Virus record (IMG/VR): IMGVR_UViG_3300035698_024406
Span: 1-54,517 of that record
Direction: 5' to 3' (one strand)
From: a virus
Length of the DNA stretch: 54,517 bases
The notes under the pieces are model-generated. The model made no database searches and was not told where the DNA came from. It saw only the letters and a list, made by a program, of their open reading frames with translations. Made by a program: the position numbers and the translations under genes. This document shows, in pieces, positions 38,794-50,150 of this stretch (positions are counted from its first letter, which is position 1; the number at the start of each line of letters is the position of its first letter).

Positions 38794-39717
38794 TTAAATT
38801 TCTCCAATTTCTTCGCTTTGAATTAATTCATTAATTTTTTTATCTACATACTTTTCAAAATTATTTTCATAATACCTTCTTAGGTCTACTTTAATATCTT
38901 TTATAGATAATCTATTTTTATAAAAATCTTTAAAGTTATGATCTCTATTTTTTGCAATAACTTGATTTTCAATTACGTATTGCTTAAAATCAAAATTTTT
39001 ATTCATTCGCTTTCAAGTTTGCAAAATACTCATTAAATATGTATCGTATTGTCCATAACCAATTCAATCGTCTGGTATAGAAAAATCTTTTACAGTATTT
39101 GAATTTTTTAGATCAAATCAACTAGCCCATTTGTACTGGTCAACAGTATATAAAGAAAAATTATCCAAATTAGTTTCAACAACTCACTCAGCATCATACA
39201 TATCAAACTTTTTTCAATCTTTATAGTCAAAATTCATACAATGTTTATTTGCAACATGGTCTCAAGTTCAATCTCATAATTTCGGAATTTGGGGCGTTAT
39301 AGCAAAATACTTATTATTAATTTTTTTGAATATCTCAAACATTGTTGATACTAAGGTTTCATGAAAATGAATATCTGGAGTTATTGATAATATTCCATCA
39401 TATTCATTTCATCTTGAGAATATTTTCTTTTCACTATCTAAATGGCCACATAACTCATCACCTTCATATATTTCGGCCTCTACTGTATAATTATCTGATA
39501 ATATTTCTAATATCAAATTAAATTTTGTAATAAAAAATTCCTTTGATAATTTAGAATTTTTTCAATCAATTACAAATTCTGTTAGATTCATACAAAAATG
39601 AAATATTATTTCATCATCAACATCAAAATAATAACTTGACTTTTTTAACTTCATAACTAATTTATATAGTTCGTCAATTTCTCATGGCATAATATGTGAA
39701 TATATAAAAAATTTCAT
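38794..39717 (-). CDS. Tryptophan-rich protein of the glycan locus, 307 aa
   Basis: Fully hidden by the standard code: eleven of twelve Trp are TGA (for example KLWDWTWDH). The protein begins MKFFIYSHIMPWEIDELYKL; internal features include YYFDVDDEIIFHF, ILSITPDIHFHETLV and SWFDLKNSNT. It resembles GT-A-type glycosyltransferase-like proteins of capsule loci only weakly. Overlaps the upstream gene by one base (TAATG). Likely a glycosyltransferase, but no firm family. Confidence 0.7.
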
Positions 39718-40622
39718 TAAAATTTTCCCTCTTCATGCATATCATATTTATGTTTAAAAAAATTACCACAATTACACTGCTCAGAAAAGAATCTTTTTGT
39801 ATCTTCATTAAAAACATTAAATATAAAGGTATTAAGAACATCCTCAAAATCTGGCCTACCTTGAAGTCCCTCTATGTAATGTCAGACCTTAATTTGGTGC
39901 CCGTCTTCTGTGTATAACTTATTGTTTTTGCTATAAAATCTAGTGGTTGGACAATCTGAATAAAACATATTTGTCCCAATAGTTCCCTTAGACCTTGCAT
40001 TATAAACAACATCAGACAATCTATAAGGACCATCAACAACATCAAATGAGAATTTTTGTTGATAGAATAACTCATTTAATCCACCTTGCTCGCCTCAACC
40101 ATATTTTCTTTCGATTGCTATTTCGATAACCCGTCTTAATGCATCCAAGTTATTAAAACAAACAACGTCCGCATTCAAGTTAGCGTGATCATAAAGGGTT
40201 CGTGTATTACCGTTTTCATCCTCTTCCTCTCATTCTCATATAGCGGTCTCAATATCACCTACTCTTTCTCTTACTGGATAATTAAGTGTTGCCAGTACAT
40301 CATCTTTATCATTATTTAAAAATTCATCCAGTCTAGAACAAGTAATCGTATCACCACCGAGGATTATAACTTTTTCGTATCCACCATTTTTTGTAATGTG
40401 ATAGGCACGGGCATAATTCGAGGGGCCCTCGGTGTTTAGTACGCCATCAGTAGAATGTATCTTTTTTACTAGTTCTTCCTCATCGAAGGATCCTATGGTT
40501 TCATCATCGACAACAAATGTATCAATGTCGGGGTGTCATTTTTTAAAACTATCAATGGCACACTTGCCGAGAGCATAATATCTTTTGTGAAAGTTGGTAA
40601 CTACTGCTATTGTTTTTTTCAT
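39717..40622 (-). CDS. GT-A/GT8-like glycosyltransferase, 301 aa
   Basis: MKKTIAVVTNFHKRYYALGK start, then ARAYHITKNGGYEKVIILGG with a DTITCSRL segment and HANLNADVVCFNNLDALRRV, the order of GT8-like enzymes with a modified DxD. Several Trp are TGA (FKKWHPD, WEWEE). The C-terminus CNCGNFFKHK is echoed in the methyltransferase at 44645-45781. Starts inside the upstream gene's last codons. Confidence 0.72.
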
Positions 40623-42067
40623 AAAGTTTTTACTCCTTCTCGCACGATAATAAAGTTTAAAGCTGTTTTATGAACTATCTTGTAATTCTTATTTTCTAAT
40701 ATTGTTCCAATAAAAGAGTAATCATATCTACCAAAAGAAGTATGTTCAGCTATGATTATCTTTGGTTTATATTTTTCTACATCAAAGGTACTTCATGCTT
40801 CTTTTTCGTGTTCTTCTAAATCAATAGATACTAGATCTATTTCACCAATATTATGTTTTTCTAACAGATCATCTACTCTGGCAGTTTCAACCTTTATGCT
40901 ATCTTCTTCTTTTTCTTTGAGTACATTACTCATAGGCTTGTACCATACCGAGTCTGCAATGTTTGATACAGCAACATTCTCCAACTTACAAGTTCTACCT
41001 TCTTCTAACAATTTAAAATATATTGGGTCCGGTTCAACTATTAAACCACCCCAACCCATATGTTTTTCAAAATAATACGTATTACTGATAAGAATAGGAT
41101 AACACCCACCTAGATCTAAGAAGACACCATTTTCTGGTAGTTCGATATTCTCAACTATCCATTTGTCTTCTAATTCTTGTGAACAATATATATCATCTTC
41201 AATCTCGTTAAGTTCAATTATTTCTTTTAGGGTGTTTTTCACTCTACCAAACAGATCGGCTGTAATCTTAGCTATTTTGTAATTGTGATCTATTGCAACC
41301 TTTCTAGAATAATAATCCTTTTCTGTTAGTGCATTTGTTTTGTCTATGAACTCCTGAACGTTCTTACACAATATGATACCATCCATGTCATAAAAAGTCT
41401 CCAGGTCTTTACAACCCCAATAAATTGGAACCGTCTTAGATAGAAAAGCATCAATAATTTTCTCTGTATGATATCCGTGGTGTGATGAATTTTCTATGCA
41501 AATGGAAAACATACTATCTTCCCAACATACTTTTTTGCCATACATATCCGTTACTATATGTTCACCATTCGCAAAATCATAATCAGGTAGAGTGTAATAT
41601 CACTTCTTCGGTATTTTAATCTCATCTTTACGAGCATGTAATTCATGTCTGATAAAATGACCTTCTAATTTTTTCTTACCGCCACACAAAAAAGATACTT
41701 GAAACTGTTTCTTTGCTGTGTCCATCTTATCGATAAATTCATCATCCAACCAGCTGATACCGAAAGGAAAGAACATAGCATTATTACAATTGTCTAATAC
41801 TTTTTTGCTCCAAGTTAGAATAGCGGAGAATCTATGTTGTTGATGAATAGCATAATCATGTAGTCCAAAGTATTCATTTGGTTCCATTATCATCAATATA
41901 TTGTAAGGATTATAACTTAACTGTTCTTCAGTCGGCGTATAGTCGTTAAATAACGATATAGGCTTTTGGTGAAAATAACTATCTCCTAATCCAGGATTTC
42001 TATTGCCACATAAACCTTTAAAAAAATCACCCAGGCCTATAAAGTTTGTATACGTTTTAAAACTCAT
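40607..42067 (-). CDS. GT10 glycosyltransferase-FkbM methyltransferase fusion, 486 aa
   Basis: Residues 1-260: alpha-1,3-fucosyltransferase (GT10) type, with SICIENSSHHGYHTEKIIDA and SKTVPIYWGCKDLE. Residues about 300-486: FkbM methyltransferase (NGVFLDLGGCYPILISNTYY, GGLIVEPDPIYF, VSIDLEEHEKEAW). Joins at TGA 41600 and near 40793 are Trp. It ends with TGA read as Trp and TAG at 40607-40609, overlapping the next gene by 16 nt. The fusion suggests transfer of a sugar and O-methylation in one protein. Confidence 0.84.
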
Positions 42068-42088
42068 TATTTAATTCTCCTTCATACT

Positions 42089-43231
42089 TTAGTCGTCATC
42101 TTCTTCTACATAGAATTCCGGATGATTCTTCATTTGATATTCAACTATTTTCTTGTATAATCCCCCCGGAATATTAAAGATAGGGTTAGTGTAAACCATC
42201 TCTAAAACAGTAGACATTTTTCTTGTCAGCATCTCCAGGTCATCTAAACCTTTTTCGCTATCTATTTCTACAATTTTGTCTTTCCAGAATAGTGGAATAT
42301 CTTTTAGAGTAAACCTATAGTCGGCACCATCTCTGTCGACTGCTCTATATTTTGACTTCAGGGGGTTAATATTTACTCAATCTTCTTTATTCGTTTCGTA
42401 TCCATATCTTATTTTTATTTTATTTTCAAAAAAGCCAGGTGGAATTTCGAGTGATGGACATTGTAAGTTAGTTATAGGGCCACCAAGGTGCATAGGAACA
42501 TGCCCGTATCCATCGAAGTGTCTACATAATTCCTTATAGGGTAACATCATTTTGTGGATAGGTACCTTTATAAAATGTTTTAAACAATAATCAAAATAAT
42601 CCGGTCTGGGTAATTTAATATCTGGTGGTATTTTTTGTTTACACCATCATTCGTGGTACAATTTTTTTGTTATTATTTGGATACTGTCATAACATGTATT
42701 ATATATTTCTGCATGATTTTCATTAATTTTAAATGTTGTTGGATCCATTGGAGAACTACCACCTCCTATAGGTCCTGTTCTCATCGATTCCGGTCAATGT
42801 GAGAAACCGAGAGATCACAATTTGTCGCTATAATTCCTCATTGTACTTACAAGATCTATTAAGTAATCTTGACTACTATCCATAAAAATATGGTCATGAT
42901 TACAGTAAAATCAAATTATATCATCTTTCAATATTTTGTAAGTATCTTCTCAGTCAGATTGATAATAATTTCTCCTATCTCTCAGATTTAGTTCGATACC
43001 ATCAAATTCTTTATTAACAAATTCGATAAACTCCTTTTCTCTAGGTTTATAATAGTCATCTAGTTCATAGTATATTATAACTTGTTTCCAAGGATAAGCC
43101 TTTGATAAACTAGCAAGACTATATTTAAATACGTCTAAACGATCGCTAGGCTTCAGTAAGTCTCTTTTGTAAGGCTGTGGCCCGCGAGCCGGTATTTCCT
43201 CGGTTATAAAAACATTGCAAAGAAATATCAT
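42089..43231 (-). CDS. Putative glycosyltransferase-like protein, 380 aa
   Basis: Frame joins across TGA at 42950 (YYQSDWEDTYKIL) and others. Trp- and His-rich motifs: IIWFYCNHDHIFMD, GFSHWPESM, MHLGGPITNLQCPSLE. N-terminal MIFLCNVFITEEIPARGPQP reads like a GT-A start. No firm family; the locus suggests transfer of a sugar. Ends in an acidic tail EEDDD. Confidence 0.6.
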
Positions 43232-43240
43232 ATAATTCCC

Positions 43241-44587
43241 CTATTCAAATTCATTGATATATTTTCTCATAAAATTATCAACAACTTTTTCAATGTATTC
43301 TATTTTTTCATCAGTTATTCCAATATAGGTACCCAGAAAAAATGAATTTGTGGTTACTAAATGTGCAACAGGAAATTCATTTTCTATGTTTTTATATTTT
43401 TTTGCTATATTTCTATATGCTGGGTGATATAATATGTTACCAGAAAAATATGATCTTGTTTGTATTTTTGCATCTTCAAGATATTTAACTATTTCTCGTC
43501 TAGTAAAAGGTACATCCTCTCTAATAGTTAATAGAAACGCGAATCAACTAGGGTCTGAGTCTCTAGTAGCTTCAGGCAAATAAAAATATTTCTCATATCT
43601 ACTAAATATTTCGTATAGTTTTTGAAAATTATCTTTTCTTGCTGTATCTAATTTCTTAAGCTTTTTAATTTGTTCTAATCCAATAGCTCCTTGTATTTCT
43701 AAAGGTTTAAGATTATATCCAATTTCATTAAAAACATAACGATGATCATATTCAATATCAATTCCTTTAAATCATTTTTGAAATCTATTTATGCATGCTG
43801 TTCCACTTGTTACATTTCCTGGTTTTAATCGATTACACTTACAAGCTTTACCTCAATCCCTAAAACTGTCTAATAGTTCTTTTATCAATAGTGAATCAGT
43901 TCCAACGAATCCACCTTCTCCGGTCGTCATATGATGAGCTGGAAAAAATGAGACACTTGACATAGTACCGAAAGATCCTAGTTTTTTACCTTTGTATGTT
44001 GAACCTAAAGCGTCACAAGTATCTTCTAGGAATATTAAATCGTATTTTTTTACTAGACTCATTACCCTGTCCATATCTGGGGGGTTACCTAAAACATGGG
44101 CGAATACAAGTCCTACAATATCTTCATCTTTCTGTAATATTTCTTCAACTTGATCTAGGTCTAGATTCAATCCTGGTAGAGTAACATCAACAAATACAGG
44201 TTCAAAACCATTTTGAACAATAGGATTTATAGTAGTTGGAAAACCAGCAACAGGTGTAATAAATTTAGAACCTATTGGTAAATCGAATATTTTTCTCGAT
44301 TTAAGAACAGATAACATTAGAAGATTAGCAGAACTTCCAGAATTTACAAAGCAACCATATTTTTTACCAATCTGTTTTGTAAACTCCTCTTCAAATTTAT
44401 TAGCAGACTTGCCGAAGATAAACCATTTGTTTAGTAAGTTTTCTACAGCGGCTGCATACTCATCTGAATTGAAGGTATCGCCGGAGTATTGAATTCAATC
44501 TTCTCCTGCTATTCATTCTTTCTTTGAATTAGATTCTATAATATATTCTTTAACTAGATCTAAAATTTGTTTTAATTTATAATCCAT
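43241..44587 (-). CDS. RfbH/E1-like PLP 3-dehydratase, 448 aa
   Basis: DegT-family fold with H219 in FFPAHHMTTGEGG where transaminases have the PLP Lys; His here marks the 3-dehydratase E1/RfbH/ColD group. Cys at 191 (LEDTCDALG), 249 and 251 (KACKC) give the C-X57-C-X-C spacing known from E1's [2Fe-2S] site, and C265 follows (E1 has a shorter gap). Also EYDHRYVFNEIGYNLK as in E1. It would remove the 3-OH of a 4-keto-6-deoxy sugar nucleotide to make 3,6-dideoxy sugars; E1 needs a reductase (E3), not seen here. Trp at 245 is TGA. Confidence 0.88.
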
Positions 44588-44644
44588 TATACTCCATTAA
44601 AGTGTGAATTTTTCTTCAAAAAAGATCCACAATTACATTCTTCC

Positions 44645-45781
44645 TTAAAAAAATTTAATATCATTATTAATATTTCCTAGTATATCTTGTTTTATCTCTT
44701 CAGTATACGAAGCAGCTTTTAATATTACTGCAGCATTCTTACATCTTTTAAGCACAGCCGGTGATCTAACCATAAAATTAGTACCATATAATCTTTTGCC
44801 CTGTTTGGCCTTACTATTATCTAGTATACAACTTATTTTATTGGTGTTCAATCCATTATATATCAAAAATTGAGAAAATATATGACCGCCAAATAAAAAT
44901 AATTCACCATTAAACTGTTCTATATTATCGTTTAATTTATTTACTTCATCTCTATAAAAATTAATGTAATTCATAAATAATTTTTTGTTGTCTATGTATA
45001 GATGTTTTGGGTATTCTATATCGATTGGTCTATCTTTTTTACATGCATAAAATATACAGGGTAACTCGCTGTAATATTGTTTCTTTATTACTTTAAATCC
45101 TATACGCTTCAGTAATATGTCTGTAATATCTTCAGATAAAAATGCAGTATGCTCAAAATTTAATGCATTTGTATATTTATGTTCTAAAAAATATTTCAAA
45201 TTTGGAAAACTAAATACGTGTAGTGAATCATCAGAAATTTGAGAATATATAGTCTCTAAAAAATTAACAGGATTATAAGTATGTTCAAATACATGGGAAT
45301 GTATGATAGCATCATAATCACCCTTAATAGTATAATTTTCATCAAATCATTCTCTAATATGTATAAAATTTTTCATTTTTATTTGTTCATAATTGTGATT
45401 AGGTTCTAAACCTGTTCAGTAATAATCATTATTTTTAAGTAAAAATAATTTACCTAATCTACCTGTACCTGCTCCAATTTCTAACACAGTATTGATATTA
45501 AAACTATCAATAAATTTTACAAAATTTATATCGTGGTTTTCCCAAACTTTCCCTATTCCATCGTTGTGCGGAAATTTATAAACTAAGTTCAGTGGTAATA
45601 ATTCTCTTAATTGAATTATTCCAGTATCTTTACAAATTTCTCATGTTTGTGTTTCTAAAATATCTTCAGAGGCGTCATTCGTCGTACAACCCATAGAAAT
45701 TGGTACATTTTTAAAGGTATGTAAGTGTTCTAAATTTGATGGGGTATGTAATAAGCTTTCTAATCTATATAGTGATTCCAT
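44645..45781 (-). CDS. SAM-dependent C-methyltransferase, probable frameshift at end, 378 aa
   Basis: SAM-binding motif INTVLEIGAGTGRLGKLFLL, then a YDAIIHSHVFEHTYNPV loop and a C-terminal domain with LFLFGGHIFSQFL. TAA ends the frame at 44645 in a 7-T run (FF-stop). With 6 T the frame continues 19 residues (KEECNCGSFLKKNSHFNGV) and its TAA (44587-44589) overlaps the next ATG as TAATG, exactly the coupling used elsewhere. The extra tail resembles CNCGNFFKHK in the gene at 39717. So either a sequencing or indel error, or slippage. Sugar methylation likely. Confidence 0.8.
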
Positions 45782-46721
45782 GTAGACTCCCTAATTTCTG
45801 TTTTATTTTCTGTTTTATTTTATCATCAATATTCGGTTTTATTTTTAAAAATTCTGGGTCCGAAAATACGTAATGTCCACAAATTTTTATTAATTCTTCT
45901 TTGTTTTCTTCAGGTATAAAATCATCTTTAACTCATTTTTTTCATCTTCCAGACTCTAGACATATTTTATAAAAATTTTCTATATCGTCCATCTCATCAA
46001 GATAGCATTGTGTTTCTATTTGTCCAAATTCTGGAGCTATATTAATTGCATCTAGACCCATATTAAATCTAGTTCTAATTTCTTTATTTGTTAAATAATC
46101 ACCATTGTGTTCTTTACTCAAAACTCTAAAACCTTTACAAGCTTCTATCATCTCATATAATTTATTTCTGTTAAATTTTCCAGTATTTATTTTTTTTCCT
46201 AAGTCTAAACCAACTCCAGATTGAACTACAGCATATTTTATATTTTTAAATCTCTCTAATGGCAACCCTTTCAATAGATCCATCAATAAATTATAGAATT
46301 CTGAAGATGAAAAAGGTCTAATACTTTCTTCGGTTCCAACTTCAAATTTTATATTATCGTTTAAAAAATATATACGATTAATTAATTCTATAGTCGTTTT
46401 AAGTCCATCTTTATATTCTGGATATTTTCTTCATGGATCTATATGAATTATGTCGAAATATAATAAGTCACGATTAAATGATTGTCATCCATCATCTTCG
46501 AGTAAACTTTGATTTGGCCCACCGTGATCTCTTTCTATAGTAATTCTATTATTTACATATTTTGAGAATTCTTCGGTCGTTCAATTGTTAACATATCCAC
46601 CATCTCAATCTATTTGTCTTCTTGATGGTATAAATCCAAATATATTACCGTGAATTCTATTGAATTCGATAACAGAGTCCACTATATTCTTACTCATCGG
46701 GCCTATAAAAAATTTACTCAT
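45765..46721 (-). CDS. GatZ/KbaZ-like TIM-barrel protein, 318 aa
   Basis: Starts SKFFIGPMSKNIVDSVIEFN; has ITIERDHGGPNQ, a motif of the tagatose-bisphosphate aldolase non-catalytic subunit family, then FDIIHIDPWRK, FEVGTEESIRP and AINIAPEFGQ. Several Trp are TGA. Overlaps the methyltransferase start by 17 nt and is 3' of the AroE-like gene. In glycan loci GatZ-type proteins may act as sugar aldolases. Exact reaction unknown. Confidence 0.78.
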
Positions 46722-47343
46722 AAGTTATCCCTGTATAAAGTTTGAACTGTGCTTTAGCTTGATATAATGCAATCTGTTTACCGGTTTCTGTATGTGGTCT
46801 CCCATCTATTAAATTATTTGACGAATCTAATTCCGTAATATCAATAGGTGTAGCATTAAAAATAGTGGACCCTCGGAGTTTTTTTAGTAGGTCTCAATTT
46901 AATCTTGTAATAATTTTATAATCGATACCTTTCACTTTACATGCGTATTGAACAGCTTTACTAAAACCACCATTTCCTATTATATATAAAAATACGATAT
47001 CTCTAGTATCCAAATATTCTCTTGCTCCGATTCAATCTGTATTGTAACCCACAAGTCCAATATTATTTATAATAGTATTTATGGCACCTATATATACTGC
47101 TGCACCACCTAATCCATGAACATATCCTATAGCTTTTATCTTAAAGGGCATACTAAGTGCGAATCCTTTGAAATCTAAAGTTTGAGCAGCTTTCATAGAT
47201 GCTTCAATATCATTTGAATAGAATGATCTATATATTGCATTTATATTATATTTTTCGAAGGCATCATTAAAAAATACACAACCATTATTTCCTGGATTCT
47301 CTGAAAATGAGCCATATAATTTCGTATCTTTATTTATTTGCAT
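46714..47343 (-). CDS. Shikimate dehydrogenase-like protein, 209 aa
   Basis: Substrate-binding N-terminal domain of the AroE family: KLYGSFSENPGN, KGFALSMPFKIKAI, IGAINTIINN, GLVGYNTDWIGAREYL (Trp is TGA). NADP-binding half starts FLYIIGNGGFSKAVQYAC. Shorter than AroE (about 270), lacking part of the end. An AroE-type enzyme among sugar genes suggests it reduces or binds a cyclitol- or sugar-like substrate rather than shikimate. Overlaps neighbours by 8-14 nt. Confidence 0.8.
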
Positions 47344-49240
47344 TATACAATTCCTGTAGCATTAATTTTGATTTAAAAAATAACAAGTTACCAAACTTTA
47401 TACTATGTAAAGGAGCCATATTTAAAAATATCAATGCTGTTATAAGTTTTATTTTACCTAGATCGTATCCGTTGTCTACAATTCACTTCTCATATATGGG
47501 TCTAAATTCTACTAAATTAAGTTCGTGAAGATACTCATAATTTACTATTTCTTCATTAACGAAACAAGTAAATCATTTATCATCTTTCATTGTATTATAC
47601 GACATTAGAATACCACCATACATTTTAGCTAAATCGTAGTAAACATCTCCAATATTACCATTGGCAAAATCTTGTCTTCAATCTATTAAATGAAATTTTT
47701 CGTCGATAGTATAAAGAACATTATCAAATTGTAGATCCCCATGAAATAATTTAGTAGGTATACCATTGTAGAGTTCTTCTCAATTAATATAATTTAATAA
47801 TTTATGAATATTTTCAGTTTTTACTCCGTTAATTATATGATCTCCTATGTAAAAAGAAGTATCTCTAACATTCAAAAAAGTTCCTAATCTAGCCTGAGTT
47901 TTATAAGAATAAAACTTTTTGCAAGAATTATAAATATTATACGGAGTTTCTTTTCACATATTTTCTTTCATGAAATCTAAAAACTTCATTCATATATTAG
48001 GATCATCCCAATAATATAATGTTTGGCCTTTAATTCATTTATATGAATATAAATATTTCCCGGTATAAATGAGATCGGGAACCAAGTCTCTTAAATCTTT
48101 TGCTCTACTTATTCTACCGCTTATAAATTTTTGATTAGAAGATAATTTTATAACGGTATCATTAATTTTATATAAAAATTCTCCATTGAACTTAGGAATA
48201 TTAAAATTTGTAGACTTTTCAAATATTTTTTTTGCTCTAAAATAATTATCAACTGTCCCTACGTCATACCAATCAAAATTATGACCTTTTAAGTCTAAGT
48301 AACTTTTTGTATCAGAGTATGCAGTAACAATCTCTCCATTACTAATATCTAAATTACTTCAGAATGTTTTATAATTGTATACACCAGCTGTTCCGATGAA
48401 AGCATATTCATATCCATCTTTAGATTTATTTTTAAAATCCTTGACAATTCCATCTTCAATATGTGCAGTAGAATATAATTCTGGTAAACTAGTTGGATAT
48501 AATCCAAGTCAGTCGTGGTCGGCTCTAGGCAAGTCATCAGTAATAATAGCGTCTGATACTGTTCAAATAAAAGGTCTCTGTAAATGTTCCTTTGCTTGCA
48601 TTATCGAATATCCTGGTCCTGTTCCCTTTCCAATATATTTATCTACAGTAACAAAAGTAAATGATCGATTCGGGTGGGCGGCTTCACAATATTCTTTAAC
48701 CATTTTACCACAATAACCTAATACAACAATAATATCATAATCTTCAGGAACCTTTTTTATCAAATGGGATAGAATAGCCATATTATCTAAAGGTAATAAT
48801 CCTTTATTTATATGATCAGAAAAATATTCTAATCTACTTCCTACACCAGCCGCTAAAATACATAAGGCCGGCTTCATATGTTCATATTCTAATCTTCCTG
48901 ATTTTCTATTGGTCTCGTCTTCTATTCTAATAACATCATCAACTTCAGGTGTAGATACTTCTTGTAAAACTGTATCAGTTATTGCGATAATTCTGTGCTT
49001 ACGGAGAGGTTGAACAGTAAAAAATTCTCCAGAGGCCATTATAGTTTTTTCTATTTTATTTTGTGTATCTCCTAATCAGACTTCTACTTTTCCGCTAATT
49101 ATGTAATTAGTTTCTAATTTTTTCTCATGATATTGAAAACTTGTTTTGTGTCCAGCATTTATATAAATTCTTTTATAACAGTATTTGTCATTTAGCTCTA
49201 ACCAAACTTCTTTTCCTCAGGGTTTGTAAATTGTTTCCAT
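47330..49240 (-). CDS. Cupin-nucleotidyltransferase-kinase fusion, 636 aa
   Basis: Three modules in one frame. Residues 1-115: cupin of the phosphomannose isomerase type (METIYKPWGKEVWLELNDKY, GHKTSFQYHEKKLETNYI). From about 122: sugar-phosphate nucleotidyltransferase (LCILAAGVGSRLEYFSDHIN, KGLLPL). From about 370: aminoglycoside-phosphotransferase-like kinase with LFHGDLQFDNVLY (near 495) and HLIDWRQDF (near 517). Trp in IDWR and others are TGA. It could phosphorylate a sugar and couple it to a nucleotide, giving the activated donor for the glycan. Ends overlapping AroE-like start. Confidence 0.87.
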
Positions 49241-49600
49241 CTATATATCTATCTTTTCGATACCTTGATTTCTATCTAAGTTTATTGCATAAGCTGTGTC
49301 TATTTTACTGTCTGGTTTTCTATCGTTTATTAATATTCTATCACCACCACCGATACCCATGATTAATTTATCATAAAATATACCGTGTCTTTTGAGTATA
49401 ACTTCGGTCACTTTTCTAGAACTTTCCCTTCTACCGGTAGTAAGAATTATATTATAGCCCTTTGCATCTCATTCATTTAATTTAGAAAGTGTTCTTATTA
49501 TAAGAGATGGGCGGGATATCTGTATATCCAATCCTTCATTTCAATGTTTGAATAATACACCATCTATATCACAAAATATTGTTTTAGGTTTGGAATCCAT
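49241..49600 (-). CDS. Small HAD-family phosphatase, 119 aa
   Basis: Visible only with TGA as Trp (FKHWNEG, LNEWDAK). Motif I FCDIDGVLFKHW, motif II LTTGRRESSR, motif III GGDRILINDRKP. Small HAD proteins of this type accompany capsule sugar genes. Ends at TAG 49241-49243, adjacent to the cupin fusion gene. AGGAGGA ribosome site at 49600. May dephosphorylate a sugar intermediate. Confidence 0.82.
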
Positions 49601-49740
49601 TAGTCCTCCTCTAGATCTATATTTTCCAATAATTTTTTGATTTCTAACAATTTCTTTCTAATTCCATTATGAACATATCCATCAGTTCGTTTAGACTTAA
49701 ATTCTTTAATTCATTCTTTAATTATTTTTTTTACGTCCAT
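49600..49740 (-). CDS. 46-residue protein of the glycan locus
   Basis: ATG 49740 to TAA 49600-49602, one Trp (TGA, KEWIKEF). It is Lys/Glu-rich and helical. It overlaps the HAD start by one base. The stop sits on the ribosome site of the HAD gene, which supports coupled translation. No family. Confidence 0.55.
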
Positions 49741-49751
49741 TTTTTATCTCC

Positions 49752-50150
49752 TTATTTCTTATAATCATAAATGATACTAGTACTTATCCAATAAATAATA
49801 TCTTCTCGCTTATATTTAACTTCTAAAAGGTTCTCTGGATCCAGATATTTCACTGTCTCACCAGGATAATTGTTATCGACCGGTGATGTTCCAAGGATTG
49901 GTTTAGGCAATGGTCCAATTATCTGATCCATGTAAATAAAGACCTTTTTGAACCGAGTGAAGTTAAATTCTAAATTTCGCTTTAAAAAATTCTTATCTAT
50001 TCCTGTTACTTTTTTATCTGAATAAGCTAATCCAACTATTTTTAAGTATTTTCTCTTCTTTGGTTTAATATTGTCAACGTGCGCAAAGTCAAAACACAAT
50101 TCGCTTTCATCTATTATATCGAATATCTTTTGTTTACTTAGTTCTTTCAT
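49752..50150 (-). CDS. Hypothetical protein of the glycan locus, 132 aa
   Basis: No in-frame TGA. Beta-rich; features KYLKIVGLAYSDKKVTGI, KKVFIYMDQIIGPLPKP and EDIIYWISTSI. No catalytic motif seen. Start lies inside the 3' end of the upstream gene (17-nt overlap), so it is co-translated with glycan genes. Function unknown. Confidence 0.6.
   Translation of the reverse strand: MKELSKQKIFDIIDESELCFDFAHVDNIKPKKRKYLKIVGLAYSDKKVTGIDKNFLKRNLEFNFTRFKKVFIYMDQIIGPLPKPILGTSPVDNNYPGETVKYLDPENLLEVKYKREDIIYWISTSIIYDYKK

Noticed and set aside
46714-47343. A true shikimate-pathway dehydrogenase
   Set aside because: No other shikimate gene is present, the protein is short, and all neighbours are sugar enzymes.
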